Below are positions 27,812-35,648 of a stretch of DNA of 64,000 nt, one piece after another. The notes under the pieces were generated by a model. That model was not told the DNA's origin. It searched no databases and was given only the letters and a program-made list of their open reading frames with translations. Made by a program: the position numbers and the translations under genes. Position 1 is the stretch's first letter; each line of letters starts with the position of its first letter. Source of the stretch: Rohdeia sp041398665 (GTDB taxonomy: Bacteria > Planctomycetota > UBA1135 > GCA-002686595); assembly GCA_041398665.1 (NCBI GenBank), contig JAWKUH010000030.1, positions 6,866-70,865 of the forward strand. The letters run 5' to 3'.

Positions 27812-29307
27812 TCAGGCGTCCCGGCGGCGCGGATCCACGCGACGGGAGAGGGTGCGCGAGACGGCGTCGCGCCACGCGGCGAGACGAGCACGGCGCTCGT
27901 CCTCCGCCAGGGAAGGCGCGAACTCGCGCTCGACGACGGGCGCGGCGCGGTCCGCGCGGTCGAACAGGCCCGCGCCGGGCCCCGCGAGGACCGCGGCGCC
28001 GCGGGCCGTCGCCACGACGGCGGCCCGCCGACGGACCGTGACCGCGGCGAGGTCGGCCTGCATCTGCATGAGCAGGTCGTTGCGCGCAGCGCCGCCGTCG
28101 ACGACGAGGCCTCGACGGCGAGACCCGTGCCCTCGCGAACGAGCTCGACGAGCTCGGCGTTCTGGAACGCGATCGATTCCAGGGCCGCACGTGCGACGTG
28201 CGCGCGGGTCGTTCCGCGCGTCAGCCCGAGCAGCGCGCCGCGCGCGTCGGGGTCCCAGTGCGGTGCTCCGAGTCCGGTGAACCCCGGTGCGAGCACGACG
28301 CCGGCCGTGTCCTCGACGGACCGCGCGAGCGACTCCGACTCGGACGCGTCGCGCACGATCCCGAGGCCGTCGCGGAGCCACTGCACGATGGCTCCCCCCA
28401 TGAAGACCGACCCCTCGATCGCGTAGCTCGGCCCCCCCGCCGCGTCGCACGCGACCGTCGTGAGGCAGCCCCGGACGTCGGCGGGCCGATGCGCCCCGGA
28501 CTGGACGAGCAGGAAGCAGCCCGTGCCGTAGGTGTTCTTCGACGCGCCGATGTCGACGGCTCCCTGGCCGAGGAGCGCGGACTGCTGGTCGCCGACGGTC
28601 CCGAGCACCGGGATCGCGCGACCGTAGCGACCCGCGTCGATGCGACCGAAGTCGCTCCGCGACGGGACTGGCTCGGGCAACCAGGCCGGGTCGACGCCGA
28701 GGATGGCGCACAGCTCCTCGTCCCACCGCCGTGTGTCGATGTCGAGCAGGAGCGTGCGACTCGCATTGGTGACGTCGGTGCGCTCGGGCGCGCCGCCCGC
28801 GAGGTGCGCGACGACCAGCGACTCCACGGTCGCGAAGACGATCTCGCCCCTCTCCGCGCGCGCGCGGAGCCCCGCGACCTCGCGCAGCATCCAAGCGATC
28901 TTCGTGCCCGAGAAGTAGGGGTCGATCACGAGGCCCGTTCGACGCCGGAAGAGCTCCGCGCGGCCCTCTTGGCGCAGGCGCGCACAGTCGTCGGCGGTGC
29001 GACGGTCCTGCCAGACGATGCCGCGGCCGACCGCACGCCCCGTCGCTCGTTCGACGGCGAACACGGTCTCCCGCTGGTTCGTGACGCCGATGCCCGCGAC
29101 GTCGACAGCGTTCGGGTGTCGCAGCACCTCGACGAGCACGGCGTCGACCGCAGCGAGCAGCTCGTCGGCGTCGTGCTCCACCCGCCCGGGGAGCGGGAAG
29201 TGCTGCGGGAACTCGCGGTACGCGCGCGCGAGCGGGACGAGCGATGCGTCGTAGAGGACGCAGGTGACGCCGGTCGTGCCCGCGTCGATCGCGATGACGG
29301 TGGCCAT
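27812..29307 (-). CDS. glpK: Glycerol kinase, frameshifted
   Basis: Glycerol kinase of the FGGY family, phosphorylating glycerol with ATP. The ATG at 29307 begins MATVIAIDAGTTGVT. The usual motifs follow: GVTNQRETVF, IVWQDRRT, LGTVGDQQSALLGQ and APGFTGLGAPHWDPDARGA. Near 28105-28115 the frame breaks. The expected VVDGGAARNDLLMQMQADL and RGAAVLAG continue in another frame to a stop at 27812. The summed length, about 498 residues, equals the family's. Inserting one base in GAGGCCTC restores the frame. An assembly indel or a genuine recent lesion are both possible. Confidence 0.85.
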
Positions 29308-29380
29308 GGACACGAGCATGACGCCGACGCGCGCGACCCGCCCCGGCACGGAGTCGCGTCGCACCGGATCGGGAACGGAT

Positions 29381-29414
29381 GAGGCGCCGTCCGACCCGGG
29401 TCGAACGGCGCCTC
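29381..29414. terminator. Terminator-like palindrome upstream of glpK
   Basis: A 34-bp near-perfect palindrome (29381-29414) with one C/A mismatch: gaggcgccgt pairs with acggcgcctc and the inner cgaccc with gggtcg. It lies 35 bp beyond the stop of the exported-protein gene at 29449, whose transcript it would end. Confidence 0.7.
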
Positions 29415-29448
29415 GTCGCTCGCGGCGCTCACGCGCCCCGTCCGTGTC

Positions 29449-30135
29449 TCAGGGCACGAACTGGGCGATCGAGAGCATGTCCGTGTCGGCCGTGAGGACG
29501 AGCATCGCCTTCTGGCCGTTCGTTCCCACCAGCGTCATGACCATCGGACCGGCCTGGAGCGCGGACTTCCACTGGTCGACCGGCAGCGGCACCGTGGTCG
29601 CGTTCGGCGGCAGGAGCGAGATCGTCGTCTTCGTCGCGGACGCCGTGACGAGCTTCGAACCGGCGAAGGCGTTCCCGACGCGCCAGGACAGCGAGTTGTT
29701 GCGTCCGTCGAACGCGTTCAGGGGCGCTTTCGCGTCGAGCGTGCCGAACAGGCGCACTCGCGCGTTCGCGGTGGCGAGGGGGCTCGGACCGACGAAGGCG
29801 TACCCGGCTCCCTGGGCGTACGGCACCGACGAGAACGCGTACTCGTGCGGGACGTCGATCTGGATCGCGGGCTCGGCCTGGAGCGCGTTCTGCTCGGCCG
29901 ACGCACCGGGGACCGGCACCTCGTCCGAGGGCGTGAGGTAGGCCGGAAGCGAACCGATCGACTCGCCCGAGGCCATCATCGGAGCGCCGTTGGTCCACTG
30001 CTGGAACCAGTCGCTCGCCGTGAGGGCGATCAGCGTCGCGGGGAGCGAGAGCGCGACGAGGCACGCTCCCGCGGGAAGAGCACCCGCGCGGATCACCGCG
30101 CCGAGGCGTCGGAGCCTGGAATGGATGGAGGACAT
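29449..30135 (-). CDS. Exported protein of unknown function
   Basis: A 228-residue protein not recognised as a known family. An N-terminal signal or anchor segment (about residues 17-41, hydrophobic after a basic start) suggests export. The mature part is rich in Ala, Pro and Thr, with no Cys that would indicate a lipobox beyond the one in PAGACLVA. The starting ATG at 30135 leaves 10 bp to the stop of the TPR/anti-sigma-like gene upstream. The gene is therefore probably in one transcript with the sigma factor and its partner, and a palindrome ends the unit. Confidence 0.6.
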   Translation of the reverse strand: MSSIHSRLRRLGAVIRAGALPAGACLVALSLPATLIALTASDWFQQWTNGAPMMASGESIGSLPAYLTPSDEVPVPGASAEQNALQAEPAIQIDVPHEYAFSSVPYAQGAGYAFVGPSPLATANARVRLFGTLDAKAPLNAFDGRNNSLSWRVGNAFAGSKLVTASATKTTISLLPPNATTVPLPVDQWKSALQAGPMVMTLVGTNGQKAMLVLTADTDMLSIAQFVP

Positions 30136-30145
30136 GGATGGGCTC

Positions 30146-31204
30146 CTACCGAAGGTGGTCGTCGGGCGCTTCGGAAGGCGCGCGGAAGAGCTCCGGGCAG
30201 CGCTCGACGAGCGCGTCCGCGAAACCGGGTTGGGACTCGACGCAGAGCCGGAGTCCGGGAGAGTTGGCGAAGAAGCCCGCGATCTCGGTGATCCGGTCGG
30301 GGTGACGGTCGAGCAGCGTCCGGAACGAGTCCAACGCGCGCTCGGGCCGTTCGAGGTGCGAGTAGCACAGGCCCGCGTTGAAGCGGGAGAAGAAGAACTG
30401 CGGCAGGTCGTCGGCGAGGCCGCTGATCCCGACCCAGCGGAACCACTTGAGGGCCGTCGCGTAGTCCTGCTCCTCCTCGTGGATCTTGCCCAGCATGACG
30501 GCGGCGTGTCCGCGCGAAGCGGGGTCGACGCCGACGCGGAAGACGTCCTCGAACATGCGCGCGGCCTTCACGCGTCGGCCGTCGTGCATCTCGATGTAGG
30601 CGCTCCACAGGAGGGCCGGCTCGTAGTCGGGTTCGAGCAGCAAGCACTCGCGCAGAAGTTTGCGAGCCTTGTCGAGCGGCTTGGCGATGCGCTCGAGACT
30701 GCCGTTGAGCAGGTGGCGCTTCGAACTCCAGTCGAGACCGGAAGACGCTCCGCGCGACGACATGCCGTCGACGTAGCCGCGGCCGCGAGCGCGCATCGGC
30801 TCGATCTCCGCAGCCTTCTCGAACACGCGGATGCGGAAGTCCGGGTCGATGGCGTTCAGCGCGTAGGCCTTGCCGAGCTGGTAGAAGATCGCCGCGAGAC
30901 GGTGCACGGCCTCGCGGGCGAGGAACCCGTGGCCGGGCTCGGCGCCGACGAGACGGGCGAACTGGTCGACGAGCTTGTCGGAGTCGGCGAGTTCGCCGTG
31001 CATCCGGACCTGGGCGCGGACGTTCTCGAAGAAGTCCCTGCACTCCGGGTGCGACTCGAGCTTCGCCATGGCGGACGCCGCGGCGACTTCGTCGAGCTCG
31101 CCGTCGACGAGGCTCGAGAGGTCGGCCTGGAGGGACTCGCACTCGGGCGAGCAGGTGTCGCTCCGTCCGCCGCGCTGATCTTCGAAGGGGCTGTCAGTTG
31201 CCAT
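30146..31204 (-). CDS. Anti-sigma-factor-like protein with TPR-type repeats
   Basis: A 352-residue protein starting at ATG 31204, which overlaps the sigma-factor gene by 11 bp. The N-terminal part (SLQADLSSLVDGELDEVAAASAMAKLESHPECRDFFENVRAQ) matches the zinc-associated anti-sigma pattern. The usual third ligand after HxxxC is lacking, so zinc binding may be altered. From about residue 90 to the end, helical repeats of TPR type are seen (YALNAIDPDF, LLLEPDYEPALLWSAYIEM, LDSFRTLLDRHPD). No membrane segment is present, so it would act in the cytoplasm. The arrangement suggests it holds the co-transcribed sigma factor. Confidence 0.65.
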   Translation of the reverse strand: MATDSPFEDQRGGRSDTCSPECESLQADLSSLVDGELDEVAAASAMAKLESHPECRDFFENVRAQVRMHGELADSDKLVDQFARLVGAEPGHGFLAREAVHRLAAIFYQLGKAYALNAIDPDFRIRVFEKAAEIEPMRARGRGYVDGMSSRGASSGLDWSSKRHLLNGSLERIAKPLDKARKLLRECLLLEPDYEPALLWSAYIEMHDGRRVKAARMFEDVFRVGVDPASRGHAAVMLGKIHEEEQDYATALKWFRWVGISGLADDLPQFFFSRFNAGLCYSHLERPERALDSFRTLLDRHPDRITEIAGFFANSPGLRLCVESQPGFADALVERCPELFRAPSEAPDDHLR

Positions 31205-32081
31205 GGTTCACTCCGTCGTCACGGCCCGACGCCGTGGAGTCGGTCGCGTTCGCGACCACTTCGCCTCGCTCCTTCCCTTCCGATCGCTCGCGCAGGTCCG
31301 GCGGCAGTCCGTCGAAGACACGGCGCATGGCGCGGTAGATCTTCCGACGGGCGCGGAAGATGACCATCTTCAGGTTCTCGAGCTTGATGCCGAGTTCGCT
31401 CGCGGCGTCGCGGTAGCTCGTCGACTCCACCTCGACGAGGTGGAGGGCGCGCTTCTCGCGCTCGGACAGGCGCTCGTAGAACGTCAGGTAGAGGTGCAGG
31501 TAGATGACGTAGACGCGGCGGCACTCCGCCATGCTCTCCGCCTGGATCACGCCGCCGAGCGGCTCGCGACCTCCGGTCTCCGGATGTTCGGAGAGATCCT
31601 CGAACGGCACCTCGGCACGGCCCGACCGACTGAGCGAACGCAGGTGCTTCAGCACGGTGTTGCGCACGATCGTGGCGGTCCAGACGCGGAAGGCGTCCTC
31701 ACGCGACGAGTCGAACCGTCGCGGGTAGCGGTAGATGTTGAAGAAGACCTCCTGCAGGAGGTCGCTCGGGTCGGCGCGGCTCTGGTAGCGGCGGAGCCGC
31801 TGCGCGACCTGGTTCAACAGGTGTCCCGCGTTGAGCTCGTAGAGCAGGCCGAAGCACGAGCGGGACTCGTGCAGGCGGAAGAGCTCCATGAGCTGCGTCG
31901 AGAGCGCATCGCGCCGCGCCTCGGGAGTCCGCGACAGGTCGTCGAGGATCTCGAAGAGCGGCGCCATCGCGTCGTAGCCCACCTCGTCCGCGACCTCGGC
32001 GATCTTGGATCGCCACAGGTCCCGGTCGTCGCCACGGAATGGCGTAGCGAGCGGTTCGGGGGGACGTTGCTGCTGCTTCAA
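31194..32081 (-). CDS. RNA polymerase sigma-70 family (ECF-like) sigma factor
   Basis: A 295-residue sigma factor. I chose the TTG at 32079-32081, because GGAGG lies nine bases before it. The in-frame codons further up encode a basic low-complexity run. Region 2 is in residues about 85-160 (DPSDLLQEVFFNIYRYPRRF, WTATIVRNTVLKHLR). Region 4 is about 210-265 (LSEREKRALHLVEVESTSYRDAASELGIKLENLKMVIFRARRKIYRAM). It is longer than typical ECF factors by about 80 N-terminal residues. The downstream gene is the probable anti-sigma partner. The regulon is not visible. Confidence 0.86.
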   Translation of the reverse strand: MKQQQRPPEPLATPFRGDDRDLWRSKIAEVADEVGYDAMAPLFEILDDLSRTPEARRDALSTQLMELFRLHESRSCFGLLYELNAGHLLNQVAQRLRRYQSRADPSDLLQEVFFNIYRYPRRFDSSREDAFRVWTATIVRNTVLKHLRSLSRSGRAEVPFEDLSEHPETGGREPLGGVIQAESMAECRRVYVIYLHLYLTFYERLSEREKRALHLVEVESTSYRDAASELGIKLENLKMVIFRARRKIYRAMRRVFDGLPPDLRERSEGKERGEVVANATDSTASGRDDGVNHGN

Positions 32082-32347
32082 TCGCGTGTTCCTCCGGGCA
32101 GGGGCTCCCAGGGGAAGTGGGGTGTCGGTCCGGGCAGCTCCGCCCCCGCCCGCGCAGCGACCGGTCCGGGGGGACCGGCGTCGTCGCCGCGTCGGCCGGG
32201 GGTCGGCCTCCACGAAGTCTACCGGGGCCTCCGCGAACGGTTACGGAAGTGCTGTGAGGGGTACTCGGGACCGCTGTCCGCGGGCTCGGGGAGCGGCCCG
32301 CGGCGGCGCGGCCGAACGGATCGGCGGCCCCGGCGCCGCGCGGAACG

Positions 32348-32387
32348 CACGGGGCCCGCCGTGCGCGAACGCTCGGCGGGCCCCGTG
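32348..32387 (-). terminator. Terminator after the secreted LolA-like gene
   Basis: Perfect 14-base arms cacggggcccgccg (32348-32361) and cggcgggccccgtg (32374-32387) with a 12-base loop, 20 bp beyond the stop at 32407. Confidence 0.8.
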
Positions 32388-32406
32388 GAGGCGCGAAGGA
32401 GGGCGA

Positions 32407-33342
32407 TCACTCGCCGCCGTCGGCCTCTCCGCTCGCGTCGTCCTCGACGAAGAAGTGCGCGGGGGGGATGGGCTCGTTGACGCGGATCCCGCTCAGCTCC
32501 CAGCGCAGGAAGGGCACGTCCTTGCGGTCGCTGAACGTGATCGTGCCGGGGAGCGCGATGCCCTCGAAGCGGCCGTAGTCGCTGACGCGCACGATGGCGT
32601 TGATGGTCCGCGAAGCGAGGTCGTGGATCTCGTAGCGCGCGACGAGCCACGTCTCCGGGTCGACGAAGAGGCGGTAGGCACGGCTCGACGCGGGCCCGAC
32701 CTGGAACTGCGCGGAGACCGACTCGTAGGAGGCGCCGTCGCGCTCGCGGAGGCCGTCGTAGGTGCCGCGGAGCTGCCCGCTGACGAGACCCAGGAGCACG
32801 TCGAACTGGCCGGCGACCGTGCCCGTGTCCTCCTTCACCCGCTGCTCGAGGTCGGGCGTCATCGGTCGGCGGTTCCCGTCGACGAGGAAGAGCACGACGT
32901 CGCGGGCCCGCGCCGCGGAGCGGACGACCTTCGAGAACACGATCGAGCGCCCGTTGCGGTCGCGCGGCTCGTCCATGCGGATCATCCGCTCGTCGCCCGA
33001 GAAGCTGGCGGAGAACGAGATCTCCGCACCGCGCTCCTCCACGTACTCCGGCTCCTCCTCCGTCGAGCCCTCCTTGAGGCGGATCGTCACGGGGACGAGC
33101 GTGAACTGGAGGCTCGAGAACTTGGCGAGGGCCTCGGGCCCGCCGTTCGCCTCGAGCATGTGGCGGGCGATGTCGCCGACCTTGCTCGTCGCGACGATCG
33201 TCGGGGCGGCGCCCTCCTGCCCGTCGCGCCCCTCCTCCTGACCGCCCCGGTGATCGGGAGGGTCCTGCCGAGGCGGGTCCTGGAGCGGGTTCGTGAGTGC
33301 GAGGAGGGCGACGGGGAGGCCCAGGAGGGTTCGCAGGAGCAT
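32407..33342 (-). CDS. Secreted LolA-like lipoprotein-carrier-fold protein
   Basis: A 311-residue exported protein beginning at ATG 33342 with a signal peptide (LLRTLLGLPVALLALTNP). After a Pro/Asp/Arg/Gly-rich low-complexity linker (residues 19-47) the domain resembles LolA/DUF4292-type beta barrels: HMLEANGGPEALAKFSSLQF, ISFSASFSGDERMIRMDEP, VARYEIHDLASRTINAIVRVSDYGRFEGIALPGTI. The family binds lipidated proteins or lipids in the periplasm. The exact cargo is not known. It is divergent from queG, with 125 bp between starts. Confidence 0.65.
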   Translation of the reverse strand: MLLRTLLGLPVALLALTNPLQDPPRQDPPDHRGGQEEGRDGQEGAAPTIVATSKVGDIARHMLEANGGPEALAKFSSLQFTLVPVTIRLKEGSTEEEPEYVEERGAEISFSASFSGDERMIRMDEPRDRNGRSIVFSKVVRSAARARDVVLFLVDGNRRPMTPDLEQRVKEDTGTVAGQFDVLLGLVSGQLRGTYDGLRERDGASYESVSAQFQVGPASSRAYRLFVDPETWLVARYEIHDLASRTINAIVRVSDYGRFEGIALPGTITFSDRKDVPFLRWELSGIRVNEPIPPAHFFVEDDASGEADGGE

Positions 33343-33467
33343 GTTTCCGGTGTTCTCGGAGCCGAAGGGGCGGTCATTCTATTCGGATCGGTACGCCGCG
33401 CGGCCGGAGACGCGAGCGCTTCGTCCTCGGAGACGGGCCGGACGGCCGCCGATCCGGTGCAACGACC

Positions 33468-34583
33468 GTGGGACTCACCGACGACATCGCCGCCGCCGCG
33501 CTCGAACTGGGCTTCGACCTCGTCGGGGCGGCGCCGCTCCGCCCCCCGCGCGGCGCCGAGCGGTTCCGGTCCTGGCTGTCGGAGGGGCACCACGCCGACA
33601 TGCACTGGCTCGTGCGGAACGCCGACCGGATCGCCGATCCGCGGCAGGTCCTCGAGGGCGGCACGGCGATCCTGGTGGTCGGACTCGGGCACGCGCGCGC
33701 GGCGGAGGAGCTCGAGGGAGGCGGTCGGATCGCCCGCTACGCGCTCGGCCGCGACTACCACAACGTGGTCGGCAAGCGGCTCCGCAAGCTCGCCCGGCGG
33801 GTCGAGGAGATCGCGGGAGCGCGGCGGACGCGCGCGATCGTCGACGCCGGACCGCTCCTCGAGCGCTCCCACGCCGCGGAGGCGGGCCTCGGGTTCGAGT
33901 CCCGCTCGGCCAACCTCCTCGACCGGCGGTTCGGGCCCTGGTTCTTCCTCGGCGAGCTCCTGGTCGAGATCGAGGGCTACGAACCCGAGCCGGCGCGGCC
34001 CGCTCCGGGGTCCTGCGGGACGTGCCGGGCCTGCATCGACGCCTGCCCCACCGGCGCGATCGTGGCGGACGGGGTCGTCGACGCGCGCCGCTGCATCAGC
34101 TACCTGACGATCGAGAACCGCGGCGCCGTGCCGCGCGACCTGCGGAGCCGGATCGGGACGTGGGTCTTCGGCTGCGACGTCTGCTCCGAGGTGTGCCCCT
34201 TCGGACACCGCGCGCCCGACCGGTCGGACGCCTTCGGGACCCACGCCGCCGTCGCGGGCGGGCGCCTGGCCGACTGGTTCGGGATCGGCGACGCGGAGTT
34301 CGCCGAGCGCTTCGAGGGCTCGCCCCTGCGCCGGGCCGGCCGCGAGGGTCTGGCGCGCAACGCGGCGATCGTCCTCGGCAACGCGCCGAGCGACGCCGGG
34401 CGCGAGGCCCTGGGTCGAGCGCTCGAGGACCCCTCGCCGAGGGTGCGCGAAGCCGCGGCGTGGGGCCTGGTGCGGGGGCACGCGCACGATCCTTCCGCGC
34501 GGGCCGCGGTGGAGCGGGCACGCGGCCGCGAGGTCGACCCTGACGCGCGGGCGGACATCGAGGGGACCTTGGGCGACATTTAG
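33468..34583 (+). CDS. queG: Epoxyqueuosine reductase
   Basis: QueG reduces epoxyqueuosine to queuosine in tRNA with cobalamin and two [4Fe-4S] clusters. The 371-residue protein starts at GTG 33468 (VGLTDDIAAAALELG). It has YALGRDYHNV, the conserved aspartate in VDAGPLLER, and the two clusters CGTCRACIDACP (about residues 183-194) and CDVCSEVCPFG (about 235-245). The C-terminal part carries a HEAT-like repeat typical of the long form. Where most QueG proteins have GWIGKHT this one reads GFESRSA, an unusual change next to the active site. The partner gene queA is in the window at 52.6 kb, not adjacent. Confidence 0.9.
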   Translation: MGLTDDIAAAALELGFDLVGAAPLRPPRGAERFRSWLSEGHHADMHWLVRNADRIADPRQVLEGGTAILVVGLGHARAAEELEGGGRIARYALGRDYHNVVGKRLRKLARRVEEIAGARRTRAIVDAGPLLERSHAAEAGLGFESRSANLLDRRFGPWFFLGELLVEIEGYEPEPARPAPGSCGTCRACIDACPTGAIVADGVVDARRCISYLTIENRGAVPRDLRSRIGTWVFGCDVCSEVCPFGHRAPDRSDAFGTHAAVAGGRLADWFGIGDAEFAERFEGSPLRRAGREGLARNAAIVLGNAPSDAGREALGRALEDPSPRVREAAAWGLVRGHAHDPSARAAVERARGREVDPDARADIEGTLGDI

Positions 34584-35036
34584 GCACTCTTTGTGGCGCA
34601 TCTGGCGGCAATTTGGAATCCCAAATCCCTGTCGTCTCCCGACTTGCCGCGGTGTCGAACGGTTTCGACGGGGTGCGTGCATTCCCTTCGACGTCCCCTC
34701 CGGCTCGTCCGGCTCGCGTCACAGGGGTGGTGAAACCGCCATCCGTGGGGCGCAAGCCCTTCGCTCCGAAGGAGTTGCGGCGTTCGCGCCGGCTCCCTGC
34801 CCCCCTCCCCGACCGACCGAGCGCCTCGACCCAGGGCACGACCCCGTCGAATCCGCGCGACACGTCGGCGGGACCGAGCAGAGCCGCGATCCGTGGTCGT
34901 GCCGCCGCAACACCGGGTGCGTGAAGGACTTCGGTCGCACGGGAGGGGTGGCGCCAAGCTGGCCCCTCCCTTGCGCCCCCCACCTTCGAGCGAAGACACG
35001 GGAACGAGCGACACGGGGAACGAAGGACGCACAGCG
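34584..35036. other. Intergenic region with a structured element after queG
   Basis: No convincing ORF. A compact inverted structure lies at 34605-34650: gcggcaa (34605-34611) pairs with ttgccgc (34644-34650) and encloses a short hairpin atttgg/ccaaat. It may be the queG terminator. Base composition is less GC-rich than the neighbours near 34585-34680. No tRNA or known riboswitch was recognised. Confidence 0.5.
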
Positions 35037-35255
35037 ATGGAACGAGCCGACTACTACAACGACCTCAAGTGGTGCGACTGCTGCGAGGACTACGTCCGCT
35101 ACCTGCAGAGCATGGAGCACAGCTACTGCGTCGCCTGCGGCTCGAAGGTCCGCCTCTTCAGCGAGCAGGACTGGCAGGACTTCACCGAGTCGGTCCGGAC
35201 CTCGAAGCCCAAGGGTGGGAGGCCGCGCAAGAAGCGCGAGGCCGAGTCGGCCTGA
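35037..35255 (+). CDS. Small protein with two CxxC pairs (zinc ribbon-like)
   Basis: A 72-residue protein starting at ATG 35037 (GAAGGA upstream). Two cysteine pairs, WCDCC near the N-terminus and YCVACGSK later, are 21 residues apart and could bind zinc. The C-terminus is strongly basic and ends in RPRKKREAESA, suggesting nucleic-acid contact. It is well separated from neighbours on both sides by 390-450 bp of non-coding sequence and has its own terminator. I do not recognise a characterised family. Confidence 0.7.
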   Translation: MERADYYNDLKWCDCCEDYVRYLQSMEHSYCVACGSKVRLFSEQDWQDFTESVRTSKPKGGRPRKKREAESA

Positions 35256-35351
35256 ACCGCAAGGTTCCGGCGCTTCCGGCCGAGGTTGGAACGCGAGGAA
35301 CTGCGGCACGGCAGCTCCTCTGGATTGGAGGTCGGAGTCACATCCGATCGG

Positions 35352-35379
35352 CCGGAGCTCGGGTCCTCCCGGGCTCCGG
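35352..35379 (+). terminator. Rho-independent terminator of the small CxxC gene
   Basis: A 12-bp stem with one G-U pair (35352-35363 with 35368-35379) and the loop tcct, followed by tttctatttgg. It is one of the few hairpins in this window with a T-rich tail, and it lies about 100 bp after the stop at 35255. Confidence 0.75.
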
Positions 35380-35411
35380 TTTCTATTTGGCTCGGTCGAA
35401 ACCGGTCCGAC

Positions 35412-35538
35412 CGAACCTGGTTCGTTTGACCAGAACATGGGGTCGCCCCGGTGTGTCGCGGCCATCGGGTCGAACGGAGGCCTGAGGGTCGACAGGGTCC
35501 GAACCTGGTTCGTTCGGCGAACCACCGAACCTGGTTCG
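35412..35538. repeat. Three copies of a 13-base palindrome cgaacctggttcg
   Basis: The palindrome cgaacctggttcg occurs at 35412-35424, 35500-35512 and 35526-35538. The arms are cgaacc and ggttcg around a single T. All copies lie in the non-coding stretch between the small CxxC gene and the DUF1501 gene, and two of them are within 26 bp. No known regulator can be assigned. Confidence 0.8.
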
Positions 35539-35587
35539 ATCGAACCGACCTCAGGTCGACCCTCGGGCGCGGCGGCGCGCGGAACGG

Positions 35588-35626
35588 GGAGGCCGCGGCG
35601 ATCCCTGTCGGATCGCCGCGGCCTCC
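35588..35626 (-). terminator. Terminator after the DUF1501 gene
   Basis: Perfect 17-base arms (35588-35604 and 35610-35626) and a five-base loop ctgtc, 22 bp beyond the DUF1501 stop. Confidence 0.85.
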
Positions 35627-35648
35627 TTGGGTCGGTTCCGTGAAGGGC

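Noticed and set aside
34584..35036. A gene in the 450-bp gap after queG
   Set aside because: All open frames here are short, cross-cut by stops, or lack protein-like composition and start signals.
34719..35525. A minus-strand ORF over the small CxxC gene
   Set aside because: It is antisense to the cysteine-pair gene, has no start signal and consists of low-complexity Arg/Val/Leu sequence.
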